A stretch of DNA of 64,000 bases from Blastobasis lacticolella (Eukaryota > Arthropoda > Insecta > Lepidoptera > Blastobasidae), in the NCBI GenBank assembly GCA_905147135.1, contig LR990044.1, positions 7,258,122 through 7,322,121 of the forward strand. The letters are read 5' to 3'. Positions 44,640 through 55,658 of this stretch are shown in pieces (positions within the stretch are counted from its first letter, which is position 1; each line of letters begins with the position of its first letter). Made by a program: the position numbers and the translations under genes. A model generated the notes under the pieces. It worked only from the letters and a program-made list of their open reading frames with translations. It made no database searches and had not been told where the DNA came from.

Positions 44640-44830
44640 TCACTCGTAGATGTTAATACAACACGCGAACGAAGTCGCGGCCGGCCATCTAGTGTAAAAA
44701 TATTTTTTTCTTCCACTGGTAATAGAGGTTTCGCTGCGTATGCGAATTACATCCCTATCTCTTTCATACTCGGCGCAACTTACCACGAGTGTGAAAGAGA
44801 TAATACGTACCTATTTCATAGAGACGAATC
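44640..44830. repeat. Helitron-like scrap and 17-bp inverted pair
   Basis: ACGCGAACGAAGTCGCGG near 44660 resembles a Helitron-type end. TATCTCTTTCATACTCG at 44756 is inverted, with one change, at 44786-44802. Confidence 0.4.
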
Positions 44831-45052
44831 GAAGTTGAACGGGTCAAAAATACGACGGCTAGTCTTATATTTTCATCAGGCGCTCACTGGACGCCGTTGC
44901 TCTTATAATACGACTAGGCGCTTCAATAACGTCTACGGTCTGCCCGAAAGTGCGCCACATATACCTCTTCACCAGCTGTTTTGCGCAGCTGTTGCTCTAT
45001 CTAGACACAGGACGTCTCACACTACGTTTGCCCACGCGTGGCCTCCACTCCA
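44831..45052. other. Intergenic, nothing recognised
   Basis: A short open frame at 44835-45056 has no recognisable domain. Confidence 0.3.
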
Positions 45053-45293
45053 GTAGCTGTATTCACAATGGCTCGGAAATCGGATTCGGATACGGAATCG
45101 ACAAAGGACCCCGCAAAAGTTCTTAGGAAAATGTGGTTTCAGTTAATTTTGATGAAATTTTCAGAGAGAGTTTCCGTGGAATCTATCGGGATTCTGAATA
45201 TCAGTTTTCGAATCGATCGACACGGATTCGCCGCTCACGAATTTCGTGTCGAATCGTTCGGAAACGGTTTCGAAACATTGTGAATACGGCTAC
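45053..45293. mobile_element. MITE S with ~50-bp imperfect inverted ends
   Basis: The left end GTAGCTGTATTCACAATG and the inverted right end GTAGCCGTATTCACAATG continue inward through GGAAATCGGATTCG-like blocks. No coding capacity; overlapping open frames are incidental. Confidence 0.7.
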
Positions 45294-45299
45294 AGAACT

Positions 45300-45425
45300 C
45301 GCCTATCCCAACGATTATCGGTTCTACGACAAAATATAACCCGCCGACTGCCACTTTACCTTGCAAATTCTCTGAGCTATGTCGATAACTTTTGTTCCCT
45401 GTCGAATATCTACTACGTAAGGAGG
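45300..45425. repeat. Dispersed repeat N, copy 2
   Basis: It shares ATTATCGGTTCTACGACAA and CTTGCAAATTCTCTGAGC with 405-545, directly behind MITE S. Confidence 0.55.
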
Positions 45426-45602
45426 CCTCCACCTTAGTCGAAGGTTTTGCCATAATCGCCTCGCTTGGCAAGCGGATTGGATTCAAGTTCGCAGATACAT
45501 TCTACATCACCAGTCTTCACACGACAACCGTGATGAAATAATTGGTGCTATATTTTATTCTGAGGTATCTTGCACATAGTACAACGGAGAAATAAAATAA
45601 TA

Positions 45603-45755
45603 ATCATGCTGGCGTTAAGATCCCGGTTGTGTTTTCGCGCACAAGGGCCCGGGGTCCGCCCTGACCATGATCTAGGTTTCGGCAGATTAGCGAAATACAG
45701 CGAAATAGAGCGACTACGTATCTGACCTACGTGACCCTGCTACCAGGGGAACAGC
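45603..45755 (-). mobile_element. SINE1 tail and body fragment
   Basis: CTGGCGTTAAGATCCCGGTT, CAAGGGCCCGGGGTCCGCCC and GTGACCCTGCTACCAGGGGA in reverse orientation. Confidence 0.7.
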
Positions 45756-47869
45756 AAAACTATGTTAAAAAACAAATCTTATCACGATACACGATACATG
45801 TCTTATCACGATAAAAAACCTTAACTTTAGGTAATTAGTGGATACCTAGGTATTATTTAAATGGACTTGAAAAAAAAACATGGTTTCTCTGTACTTTGTT
45901 AGACTTTTAATGATTTAAACTTAAGCGATTAACACAACTTAGGATTACAATGATATAATTAACAGTACAACCGAACTTTTTTAAATAAGCACCATTTTGT
46001 AATCGTTTCTGGAAGGAAATCCCAAAAGCTATACATAAATAAAAGTAAGTAAAGAGTTTTGCTGGCTGATAACTTGTTATGCTGCCTTATGTGCCCATTT
46101 AAAATTACAGAGGATAATCACGAATTAAAACATAATAAATATATCTAAAATATTATTTGTAAGTAATAAAAATAGACATTATATGGTAGTGAACGAAAAT
46201 AAGATCAATTTCCTTATTGATATTAATTTGAAGACAATTCTTTCGACTTCGGACGGAGTAGTACCTTTATGGAAGTAGGTATAAGGGGTATAGGTTAGGT
46301 ATTCCCTCTGATTATAGTAGCGTAAAGTTTTTATTCTGAAGGTAATAGAGATAAAAACGTGTGAAAATGTTTTTGTTACTCAAACACGTTCGGATCCATA
46401 TTTTAATTGTGAGCCTTATGCGTTTATTACATTTGACTTAGAACCCACACAAGAGGATAAGTAAGTGTTATGACGACAAAAAGTCGATGTTTAAGACTGT
46501 AGCGACATCTATCGCTCCAACAGGGAAACACAACAATTCTCACGTTACGAGTACACGAACACAAGGTTGGCAAGCATCCGAACATAGATGGCGCTATCCG
46601 CCACACATCGCGCTAGAGAAATGTTCCAATTTCCACGGCATATATACAACTTCCGACGATCAACTGTTGGACCCTTGGTCCCCTGGTCACAACACTTGGC
46701 CAGGTGGGTAATTACCCTTTTCCACCTTCTCAAACTTCGCTTGCCAACATTGGCGGCTACCAATATTCTAAACGCTAAAAGTCCCTAAATTTTTTATTTT
46801 TTTGCAGGTTTGTGCAAGGTCAGACCAACGTTTTGTGGGTCTCCTGAACCTCTATTATTCCATCGAAGTGAATTTTTTCTTGTAATCGATGACGTAGGAT
46901 AACCTGCGGAGCCGTCACAGTCCACCAGTTCCTAAGATCTAGGGTATACTTAACTTAAATTATAAACAACACATTCGGCTAAAACAAGGTTAAAATATAT
47001 AACAATATATAACGATGATATTATTTCTGAGATTCTTTGCATTAATAACAACTCATGACTAAAATAGTATCCTAAAATAAGCTTAGTCTAAAATAGTATT
47101 GGCTTATAACCAGCTGCATTTGTTATGCCCTAAAAATTGGCCTTGAGCCTTTTAGCTAGGGATGTTCAATGCACGAATTGACTTGGAACTCCAATGTACT
47201 TTAATTGTCTAATAAAAAAACGTTCTTAACTTTGGTCAATTAATACCTTTAGGTTCATATGGTCCACTATATCAAAATATTCAGAATTATAACAAAATCT
47301 ATTTTAAATGTAATCATCGGCCCTCTCACTGCTACCATAAATGTATGCTAGAGGGATCCCATCGACACCATGGCAAAAGTTAAAACCAATGACTAAATCA
47401 TAAAAAATCGATTGGTTAAAAGAATCACGATTTTTGCTAAAATTGTGACTTTACAGAAGCCTATTTACTATAGGGAAATGTATTTTTAGTAACAAACTTG
47501 TTTTTAAAGAAACTTGCCAAATTGAAGGGAAGCACATAAATGCAAACATTTTAAAAATCATGACAATTACATTTAAAACTAATCATCAAAAAACGCTTTG
47601 CGAAATTATTCAATTGCCATTTTATGGCGGTTTTCGCGGTTACAGATGTCTAGTTGACACAGACAGATGGCAGAAAGGTCTGTTGTCAAAATACTGTCGT
47701 GCTATTGGACAGAAATGAGTGCTGTAAAATGGTGAATCTATTCTAGCCAATGACAGGGCTTTATGTTGACAGCAGACCTTACGTCGCAGTAGCGCCATCT
47801 CGAGGGTTATGGAAGCGTTTAATTTGCTCTGCATATGGCTTCCTAAACCCTGCAACAGATTTTGATGCG
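45756..47869. other. Sparse intergenic region 3' of the zinc-finger gene
   Basis: No repeat family of this window has a clear copy here. Several overlapping short frames at 46487-46790 (both strands) show no domain. The downstream flank of the zinc-finger gene starts at the right end. Confidence 0.4.
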
Positions 47870-47987
47870 GTTTTCACTATCATTTAAAGAATTTTTACCG
47901 GATGGTTTACATATTAGGTATAAATACACGCATATTATTATAGAGAAACCCAGAGAACACCCGAGGGAGGCAGGGGCGGGTCGCTTG
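47870..47987 (+). mobile_element. Helitron-like 3' end fragment
   Basis: TTGATGCGGTTTTCACTATC and GAGGCAGGGGCGGGTCGCTT, then GTAT align in order with 42960-43170. Confidence 0.4.
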
Positions 47988-48009
47988 TATATAATTAAAT
48001 CAGACTCGT

Positions 48010-48015
48010 TTTATT
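48010..48015 (-). terminator. Possible poly(A) signal of the zinc-finger gene
   Basis: AATAAA on the minus strand, about 180 nt past the stop codon. It is plausible by position only. Confidence 0.3.
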
Positions 48016-48193
48016 TGGCTATGCCAATTTTAGCCGTATACAGATACATTTAGTCGAATCGCATTCATTTTTGTCGTCAAAGGGTATACGGAATATGGAG
48101 ACAACGGGAAAATGAGGATAATACATAACTTTGTGCACCCATTACCTCATGGACAGGATAGATGGCGCTGTAACAACTTATTTTTGAAAACAA

Positions 48194-51100
48194 TCATTTA
48201 TCAGTACTGGTTAGAGCACCTATATTGATGTCTTTGTCATCGCTTAGAGCAATTATATCAATGTCTTTATCACTTAGAACACTTATACCATTATCCTTCT
48301 TCGTTAGCTCTTCCCCGAAACCATTCATGGTGACGTTATCTGTTTGTAGTTTCTCAGTTTTGTCGACAGATAGCGCTTTCATTTGTACGGATATGAAGTG
48401 TTCGGAGATATGGTGGCGGAGCTCGGAGTACAGGCGGAAACCTTCGTTGCATTCCGTACACCTGATAATGAAGACAGATTATAAGCAATAATCGACTTTA
48501 TTTAGGCTAAGGTCGGTTTGTATGCGTTAGGTGTTTTAGATAAATGGGTAATAACGACCCTGCATATTTAATTCTATTGTACATACGGAGAGTGGTAACT
48601 GTCCCAAATAACATCTACGATTCATGCATTTAGGTTGCAGGCAACAAAAATACAGAACCGCAAGTGCGTTGTCACTGAGGACTAAGATGAAATGCCGCAT
48701 GCCTGTAATTAAGCTGGCCACCTTACCCTTCAAACCGAAACACAATAATGCAAGCTTTATTGCTTGGCTGCAAAAATAGATAAGGTGGTGGTTCTCACCC
48801 AGGTGGCCTACTCAGACTTGCCAGAGGAGTTTAAGCGGTAGTGCCCAGAGATAAAGAAGTTTTTATAGACTCACTTGTATAACTTATCACCGACGTGCGC
48901 GCGACGGTGTTTCACCAGATCATTGCTCTGTGTGAAGGCACGCTCGCACATCTCGCATTTGTATGGTTTCTCGCCCGTGTGGATGCGGTAGTGCCGTTTC
49001 AGATGGTCTTTTGTCGTAAACCTGGATGTGAAGAATGTGATGTGATAAAAAGTTATTGTCTGGCGTATAACTGCCGTTGTCTTCACTTACGAGACCCACC
49101 CGCTAGCCTTAGACACCGATTGTGTTGATCATTGTTGATAAAATCACGAAAACCAATTTAAAAACCATTAGGTGTCTAGTTCTCGAGTGGCGACCACGTA
49201 CTGAAAGACGCAGCGTGGGTGTAGGCCTCCCACAAGGTGGACCGACGATCTGGTAAAGATCGCAGCTGGATGCGGAAGGCAAAAGACCGGCCATTGTGGC
49301 CTATGCTCTGGGGGAGGCCTATGCCCAGCAGTGAGCGTTTTCCGGCTGATATGATATGATGATGATCACTTATAGACCGATTAGCAACGCAAGAAATGTA
49401 TGAGTATTATATGGAAAAATTTGGGGTGAATCTATTTGCTTGCTCGCGAGAGTAAATAAGATACGAGGATTTGTATTATATTACAGTACCAATCTAATGA
49501 CCAAAACAAACTCAATACTTTTAAAGCAATTAGCAGACCATTATCTTTTATTAAGTGAGTTCAGTAACCCTGTTTTCATCAACTTACTCCGAACAGACAG
49601 ACCTCATTACAATACACATTAATAGCCAGTTCCAATATACAGTTAACCATTACAGACGCAATATTTCTACATCCATTATTCTGTTGATTCATTGTCAGTA
49701 AACATGACGGTTCTGTATTTTCATTGAATATTGGAACTGGGCACATAGTATATTTTTCCTATATGACAAACTGACTCACTTCATAGGACAAGCGTCACAG
49801 TGGTGAGGCTTGAGGCCAAGGTGCCGCAGTCTGTGCTGCTCCAACGAACTCCGCTTCGTAAACGTGGCCCCGCACTGGTCGCACGTCCATTGCTTCTCGC
49901 CAGTGTGGGTTATTGTATGTGACTTAAGTTCACCTGCAATGTATGACATACAACATTGAAGTAAAGGCTTGATTCTCAATTTACACACATTCAGTTGATA
50001 TAAGTGTTATTTGTTTGCACAGCTGGAATAGCTATTTTTCCAAAGTGATTGAGGACAAAAACAATTTTGAAATTCAATGTCTTTTGCTGAGTAATTTTAA
50101 GGTTTACAAATACAGTTCTAGGCGTTTTAAAAAATATTTTTTAATTTAAATTTTACCATTACTAAATTTCTTAGCATTCAAATGGATTCAAGTTAAAAGT
50201 GACTCTCTTAAGTAATACCTACAGTATTAACGAAATAGGCAAATGGTTTAAGTTAACCTTTTGCCTATTTTAATCACATCACAAACTACAATAGTAAATA
50301 AAATAAATAGGAAATGTACAATAAATAGAGCACAATACAAACCTTTACTAACAAATCTTCTTGGGCACAGAGTGCATGCATATGCTTTGAGTCCAATGTG
50401 CCTCCTCATATGCTGGTTCAAATTCGTACTTGAATCAAATCTCTTTCCACACGTTGGGCACAAAAACGGTTTATCTCTGGTATGAATTTTCAAGTGAGTT
50501 GTTAACGAGGCCATATGAGTGAATGATTTTGAACATAGTGGACATGAATGGGCCTTAATTCCTTTATGTTTATTACAATGTTCGTTGAGAAGTGCTTCCG
50601 TATTAAATCTCTTCGGACACAACACACATTTATAAGGCCTATTGACTTCATGACAAAGCTCATGTCTCTTAACATGGCTGACTTTTTTGAAAACTTTCCC
50701 ACATAACGAACAGGCTAACACCCTTCCTTTCTTTGTGTGTTTCCGTTGATGAGCAGCCAGGGAATTGATGGATTTGAAATGTGCTGAACACACATCACAT
50801 TCCAACTTTACATCTGTATCACTTTCTTTCACTTCTGACGTAGATATCTCACCATCCTTGTGAGTTGTCAAATGCCTAATAAGTTTATAGTTATGTCTAA
50901 AAGACTCTGAACAAATATCACAAGTGAATAACTCCTGAGGTGTGGTGTGTTTCAATTTATGATGCTCAAGCTTTGAAAACTTTCTAAACTTTTTGTCACA
51001 AATGTCACATTTCAGGCTAGACTTAAAATCAACTTTAGAATGTGTCTTGTAGTGTTCTTGGAGTTCAGTTATATTATCACAGTTCTGAAAGCATACAGAG

Positions 51101-51714
51101 CAACAGAATGTTAACGAATCATTAGACTCTAATTTTTCTACCTTTACCAATGGCTCAGAATCTGAATAATCATTGTCTATCTCATAATCCATATTTTCCC
51201 TATACATATGATTCTCATTTTCCATCTTTATTGTTATCATCACATCATTTTTAAGTTTAAAATTTTCCTGTTTCTCCTCAATTTTTGTTTCTTGACATCG
51301 TAACTTTATGTCAATTTTCTCAGCCAGCTTCCGGAAGTCCATAAAGCTCATAAGACAGTTGTAGCAGCTGCTACATAGTTTCTTAGGCAGTGAGTCTTCT
51401 TTATTCACCTGAAATATTAAAAATTTACATAGGTATTACAACAGGGTAAAAAATGTGCCTTGATTGATCTTACCTCAATTTCATAAAGTAAGAGCTCAGT
51501 AAAGAAAGACAGATCGAGTTAATCATATTTTAAAATATATACACTAAGAATACCATTCAATATTTACCTTTACTGACGTACACGAAGCGAGAATTTCAGC
51601 TACGTTGGCTGTGTCCTCTTTCTCAGTGAAAATATCGAACATTTTATTCGATGCATCGTTCAAACAAGTGCGACAACAGTTATCATAGTTTTCGGAAAGT
51701 GTTATAGATGCCAT
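48194..51714 (-). CDS. ZAD-C2H2 zinc-finger protein, 13 fingers, 593 aa
   Basis: A probable nuclear DNA-binding transcription regulator. Exons (minus strand) are 51568-51714, 50343-51408, 49780-49933, 48875-49021 and 48194-48461. All introns are GT-AG, and the phases (0, 1, 2, 2) give 1782 nt including the stop. The start ATG has purine at -3 and G at +4. Residues 10-17 (YDNCCRTC) and 61-67 (CSSCYNC) form the paired-cysteine zinc-binding core of a ZAD, the insect N-terminal dimerisation domain; intron 1 splits it. An acidic linker (about 85-148) follows. C2H2 fingers begin near residues 152, 182, 211, 252, 281, 309, 337, 366, 394, 421, 449, 477 and 505. Most have the C-x2-C and H-x3-H spacing, and some links are TGEK-type. 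Introns 2 and 3 cut inside fingers 9 and 11; intron 4 falls just before finger 13. The C-terminus has a degenerate 11-residue repeat ([15 protein letters not shown]). DNA target and orthologue are unknown. Confidence 0.93.
48585..48835 (-). repeat. Repeat C in intron 4 of the zinc-finger gene
   Basis: AGAGTGGTAACTGTCCCAAA, GCGTTGTCACTGAGGACTAA and AAGGTGGTGGTTCTCACCCA are the inverse of 5925-6185. It is in the same direction as the host transcript. Confidence 0.7.
49195..49375 (+). repeat. RTE-type LINE 3' end in intron 3
   Basis: CAAGGTGGACCGACGATCTG, AGCTGGATGCGGAAGGCAAA and GGGGGAGGCCTATGCCCAGC end in TGATATGATATGATGATGAT. It is opposite to the host gene. Coding residues (GEAYAQQ) precede the stop; the frame is broken upstream. 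Confidence 0.7.
49625..49742. mobile_element. Small foldback element in intron 3
   Basis: GCCAGTTCCAATATAC and the inverse GAATATTGGAACTGGGC bound 118 bp. Confidence 0.5.
50233..50270. repeat. 38-bp hairpin in intron 2
   Basis: AAATAGGCAAATGGTT pairs with AACCTTTTGCCTATTT (15 of 16) around a 6-base loop, about 75 bp downstream of the exon-2 donor. Confidence 0.55.
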
Positions 51715-52522
51715 ACCGGTTTAGTACTTATTTGTAAAATCACAATATTTCTTCTAACACATTACACAGTAGGTATTGTTATAATAACAAGCGAAAAGTC
51801 GTTCCTACGTATTGCAAAACCGCCTGCCCGCGCCTCTAGTAGAATTTTGACAATACTTATTTTGACATACATACCTACCCAAAGAGTATGAAACACTATT
51901 ACGTGACATAGAACACACCATGGACTTATCACATTTACCGATGGACATATAGAGGATCACATAACAGGAGAGATAACTATCCAAAATATAATTGCGAAAT
52001 GCAACCTTATGAACCTACATTATTGTCTATTTTGCGTTGTCATGGGTACAGAGGCTAACTAGAGCCGAGAGGGACAGCAAGAACAAAGGCCGCGTGCCCG
52101 CTCTTTTATCATGCCAGACTAAAAAAATGTTGTTAGTTGAAAATTTGCGCTTTATAACTCCATGAAATCTTGCCCTTTCTGCACCTTTGCTTTCTAAAAT
52201 TTTACTTTTGTCATTTCTGTACTTATTATTTACGCAAAAAAGAATTTACATACTAACTTTAAAGACCAACTTTTTTTAAAACCATGAAACCATACTTTTT
52301 ATTTCTACAGGTAACCCTTTGAAATTGTAATGGATGCGTGACAGCTTGATTCGAATTTATATTTTGCAATTATTTAAAATGGTGAAAAAGTTTTGTGTGA
52401 ACGTAACGTGGGGTGATCTCTGCGCAAGGGTACAGTCGCGCACTAATCGAACCGGCGCACGGAGCCAATGACAGCCAATCAGAGAGACTGTTATGTCTTA
52501 TATTAACTCTTATTAATAATTA
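51715..52522. other. 5' flank of the zinc-finger gene
   Basis: Presumed promoter side of the minus-strand gene. A GC-richer patch lies at about 51795-51840. No TATA box or initiator stands out. Further right no element was recognised. Confidence 0.35.
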
Positions 52523-52835
52523 GGAGCGTCGGTAGCCGAGCGGTTGAGTATCCGACTCGTAAGCGAGAGGTACTGGGTTCGAATACCGCTGCGGCCGTGT
52601 ACCAATGACTCTTTTTTGAGTTATGTAGTACATTAGTTAAATTCTAACCGATGTTCTAACTGGATTTGTAACCATGATCTAATCTGATCAGGTTCCCCTA
52701 GAAGCACAAAGGTCAGACGGTAGTCACTCCACTGTAATTACCTGATCGCCAAAATCCTTGATCATGGTCAAGGCGGACCGCGGGCCCTCGTTATCGAGAG
52801 CACATTCGGGCAATTAACGCCATGATGATTATTAT
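52523..52835 (+). mobile_element. SINE1, near full length
   Basis: The head GGAGCGTCGGTAGCCGAGCG, B box GGTTCGAATACC and tail GCGGGCCCTCGTTATCGAGA. TATTAACTCTTATTA at 52501-52515 and TATTAACTGTTATTA at 52844-52858 look like a target duplication with one change. Confidence 0.8.
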
Positions 52836-53019
52836 TGTATTTTTATTAACTGTTATTATGATAATGTTTTTATTACAGTAAAACAATTTTATTACAAATT
52901 GCACCAAAAAATTGTGAAATCTGGTACTCAGAGTTTTCTACCCATACAACGGAATGATCTTTGCACGAAAATTAGTCGATTCATCTCCGTAGGTCATAGG
53001 ACCGCTTTCTTTACCTACT

Positions 53020-53090
53020 TTTACGATAGGACGTCCACTGCTGAACGTAGGCCTTCCCCACGTTTTCTCTCTCGTATTTGATTTGAATCT
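53020..53090 (-). repeat. RTE-type LINE 3' tip (reverse)
   Basis: GGACGTCCACTGCTGAACGT, then AGGCCTTCCCCACG, the inverse of the family at 49195-49375. Confidence 0.5.
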
Positions 53091-53339
53091 GTACTTCTAC
53101 ATCCGTCGGCTTTCTACGAACTTTACGAGGTCGTCCGTCTACTTGTGGGGTCCCACTCTGAGATTTACAGTCGCTACATAGAAGATATTTCCTCTAGAAG
53201 GAAAGAAATAAAACACAAACTCTATATTTTCGATAAATGTTTATCTATATGCCTAGATACAAATGTGAATAAATACGCCTTTTTCCCATAAGCGTACTAC
53301 AGTGTTCCACTTGTTACGGTCCTGACAGATGTTTTGTGA

Positions 53340-53580
53340 ATCATCATCATCCTAGCGTTTATCCCGGTTTATGCCTGGGCCCACTTTCCGACTCGTCCTC
53401 TTCCACTTTGCCCGATCTTCAGCATCCTCCCATCGTAACATATTCTCGCATCCGACTCGACAATGTCAATTCATCCCTTCCTGGGCCTCCGGGGTATTTG
53501 ACAACTTATGGCCGTCCCTTTTGGACACGTTATATGACCATTAAAAAAAGAAACAAAATATAAATTGTGATTTCTTGTAT
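53340..53580 (-). pseudogene. LINE 3' end with coding remnant
   Basis: The reverse of GGATGCTGAAGATCGGGCAA, GTGGGCCCAGGCATAAACCG and AACGCTAGGATGATGATGAT. A basic patch (RRPRK-like) remains upstream. Same family as 8090-8175 and 26935-27065. Confidence 0.6.
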
Positions 53581-53819
53581 GCCTCTATGTCCAATTTCTT
53601 TGGTGGCAAACAAGTATGTGATAAGTATCGTAATAAATGTGAAGACGTCGCTAGTGTTGTTAGTTTTTATTGAAAATTTACAGTTTAAATATGAGATAAA
53701 GTTAGTTCTTATTGACGCCATTAATTGTTACTCGTCTCTTTCGTCCCTAGGTAGTCCGTATGTATAGCGTTTGACATTTGATTTTTGACGTTTGAGCAAT
53801 ACTCGCTCGCGCGCGCTCG

Positions 53820-53993
53820 GCGGTCGGTCGGCTGGTCGTTTCGGTTTTTGGTTTCCGCGTTTTTTCGTGTAGTGAAAAAATAAACGGTGTAATCTGTGAT
53901 TTATTTAGGCCCATTTTAGTTCTTGCAAAACAAATCATAAATAAATTTTAACTAGAAAGAATTGGCCTGTTACTTCAAATCAAAGTAACCTGA
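53820..53993 (+). promoter_or_regulatory. Candidate promoter and 5'-UTR exon
   Basis: The CpG-rich block (CTCGCGCGCGCTCGGCGGTC, GGTCGGCTGGTCGTTTCGG) sits in AT-rich surroundings. It is followed by about 100 nt without a long frame and a donor ACCTGA / GTGAGTAT at 53994. It resembles a non-coding first exon on the plus strand. No downstream partner exon was identified. Confidence 0.35.
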
Positions 53994-54839
53994 GTGAGTA
54001 TTTATTTTTCATTGCTAGCAGTAAAATTTTATCAGAAACAATAAATAATGTAGGTAACTATGTATGTATTTCTCTCTATTTAGAAATCTATAGGGTTATG
54101 TAAAATGAATTAAAATTGTATATAAACACAAATACGAAATATTATGTCACAAATAATGAAATTACATAAACAAGGAGGTAGGTAGTTAAGTAGGTATGTA
54201 CGTTAATTTAACTTTGCACTTTGAGGTTGCATTGCACTTTTTAAGTGATGAAAAAGTAGACCGAGGTTAACGTCTTTATCTGTAAAACGTTCTCTGTTGC
54301 TAAGTATTGAACTTATATTTTTACCCGACTATATAAATAAATGGGTACTTACCAAGTAGGTACTTACCTACTAATTTGTTATGGGTATACCTACATACTT
54401 AATTAAACCGGCTGTAACATCTTTGCCTTTTTTGCCCATCTCACTCATGTAGGTAGTAGATAGGTTTTACATACAAAAAAACACGAATATAGTGAACCGA
54501 TTTACTTATTTAGGTATTTACATACAATAAGTTCATAATACAAGACCATCTGTGATTTACGGTTTAGTGTGCGATCATACCTAACCTTCTATGTAATGCA
54601 ACTTTTATTTAATGCATGCACATTGCTATTTTCTGCTATTTTCGTCTTGCACGCTCTTGGCACTGGCCACTTATGTGGACGTAAAGTCGCCTCTACATTA
54701 CGATTTTAATTTATAGGTATGTATTAGACTGCACCACATACACCTGATGTTGAAGCGTAGATGCAGTATAGGCGCCTATGCAGTCTATACAGGCGGCTAA
54801 TACTACGGCAGGCCCGATCTAGGAGGCAGCTAGACAGCT
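53994..54839. other. Intergenic or intronic, nothing recognised
   Basis: AT-rich with many TAGGTA/TACCTA words; no repeat family or exon was seen. Confidence 0.35.
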
Positions 54840-54916
54840 GATACTAATCCTTGCGTAGTATAACGCTTTTCGGATGCGAAATCGACTTTATTTTATACTA
54901 TGTAAGGATTAGTATC
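54840..54916. repeat. 77-bp hairpin with 24-bp arms
   Basis: GATACTAATCCTTGCGTAGT (54840-) is inverted at the right as GATACTAATCCTTACATAGT, with two mismatches in about 24. The loop is about 29 bases. Single copy in the window. It has pre-miRNA-like dimensions but could equally be a MITE relic. Confidence 0.6.
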
Positions 54917-55105
54917 GACTGTTTAGCGGCCCAGCCGCATTGTCGTATGACGGAACCATTGATACGCTAGTATATATGTCTGGATGGAGCGCCCTTATGG
55001 CTACAGGTGCTCCCAGGGGGTGTTTAGCACGTAGGTATGCGCCTAGGCTCTTTTTTGGCGAGTCGTGCATAACCAGTCCGGCCGTCCGGCTGGTACTCAT
55101 GAGAG

Positions 55106-55650
55106 CAGTGTTGCCACCTTAGTTTTAGTAATGGGGGCAATTGAAGAAGCTAAAAAGGGCTAGATCGGGCTAAAAGGAGCACAAAAATAGTTGGTGTAAA
55201 AAAAGGCTAAAAAAACACCTGTATTTCAATTATATATTTATTTTTTAGTCTGAATCACAATTTTTTTTTCAAAATTAGGTTCAAAAATTTAAAATATTAG
55301 TTATTTTACAAACTGAAATTAACAAATTTTCCGTATAAAAATTTTAAAAGAATAATTTAGTAGCTATTAACCAAAACAAATCAAAATTAAACAGACTTAA
55401 AATTTAAAACATAATTATTTACCTTGCTATCAACAAAAAAAACTAACAAAATTTAACAGAAAATACCAAAAAGTAATCAATCGATGTTATCGCGATGTTA
55501 GCATGTCGCAAATTTCAGATTTTCGTACAATATTTTTAAGTAAATGAAAAGGGCTAGATAGCCCTTTTCGGGCTAAATCATTAAACAACGAGTTCACCTA
55601 CAGTAAAAAGTGCTAGATCTAGCCCCAAAAGGGCTAAGGTGGCAACACTG
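55106..55650. mobile_element. Non-autonomous hAT-type element, clean boundaries
   Basis: Perfect 17-bp terminal inverted repeats (CAGTGTTGCCACCTTAG) bound 545 bp. The flanks are a perfect 8-bp direct duplication, CATGAGAG (55098-55105 and 55651-55658). This combination is diagnostic for hAT-type transposition. Seven GGGCTA motifs in both orientations are clustered near the two ends, like transposase-binding subterminal repeats. No transposase is encoded, so mobility would depend on an autonomous relative elsewhere. The exact duplication argues for a recent insertion. Confidence 0.9.
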
Positions 55651-55658
55651 CATGAGAG

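Noticed and set aside
45038..45283. Overlapping open frames on both strands
   Set aside because: They lie within MITE S and its inverted ends, with no protein signature.
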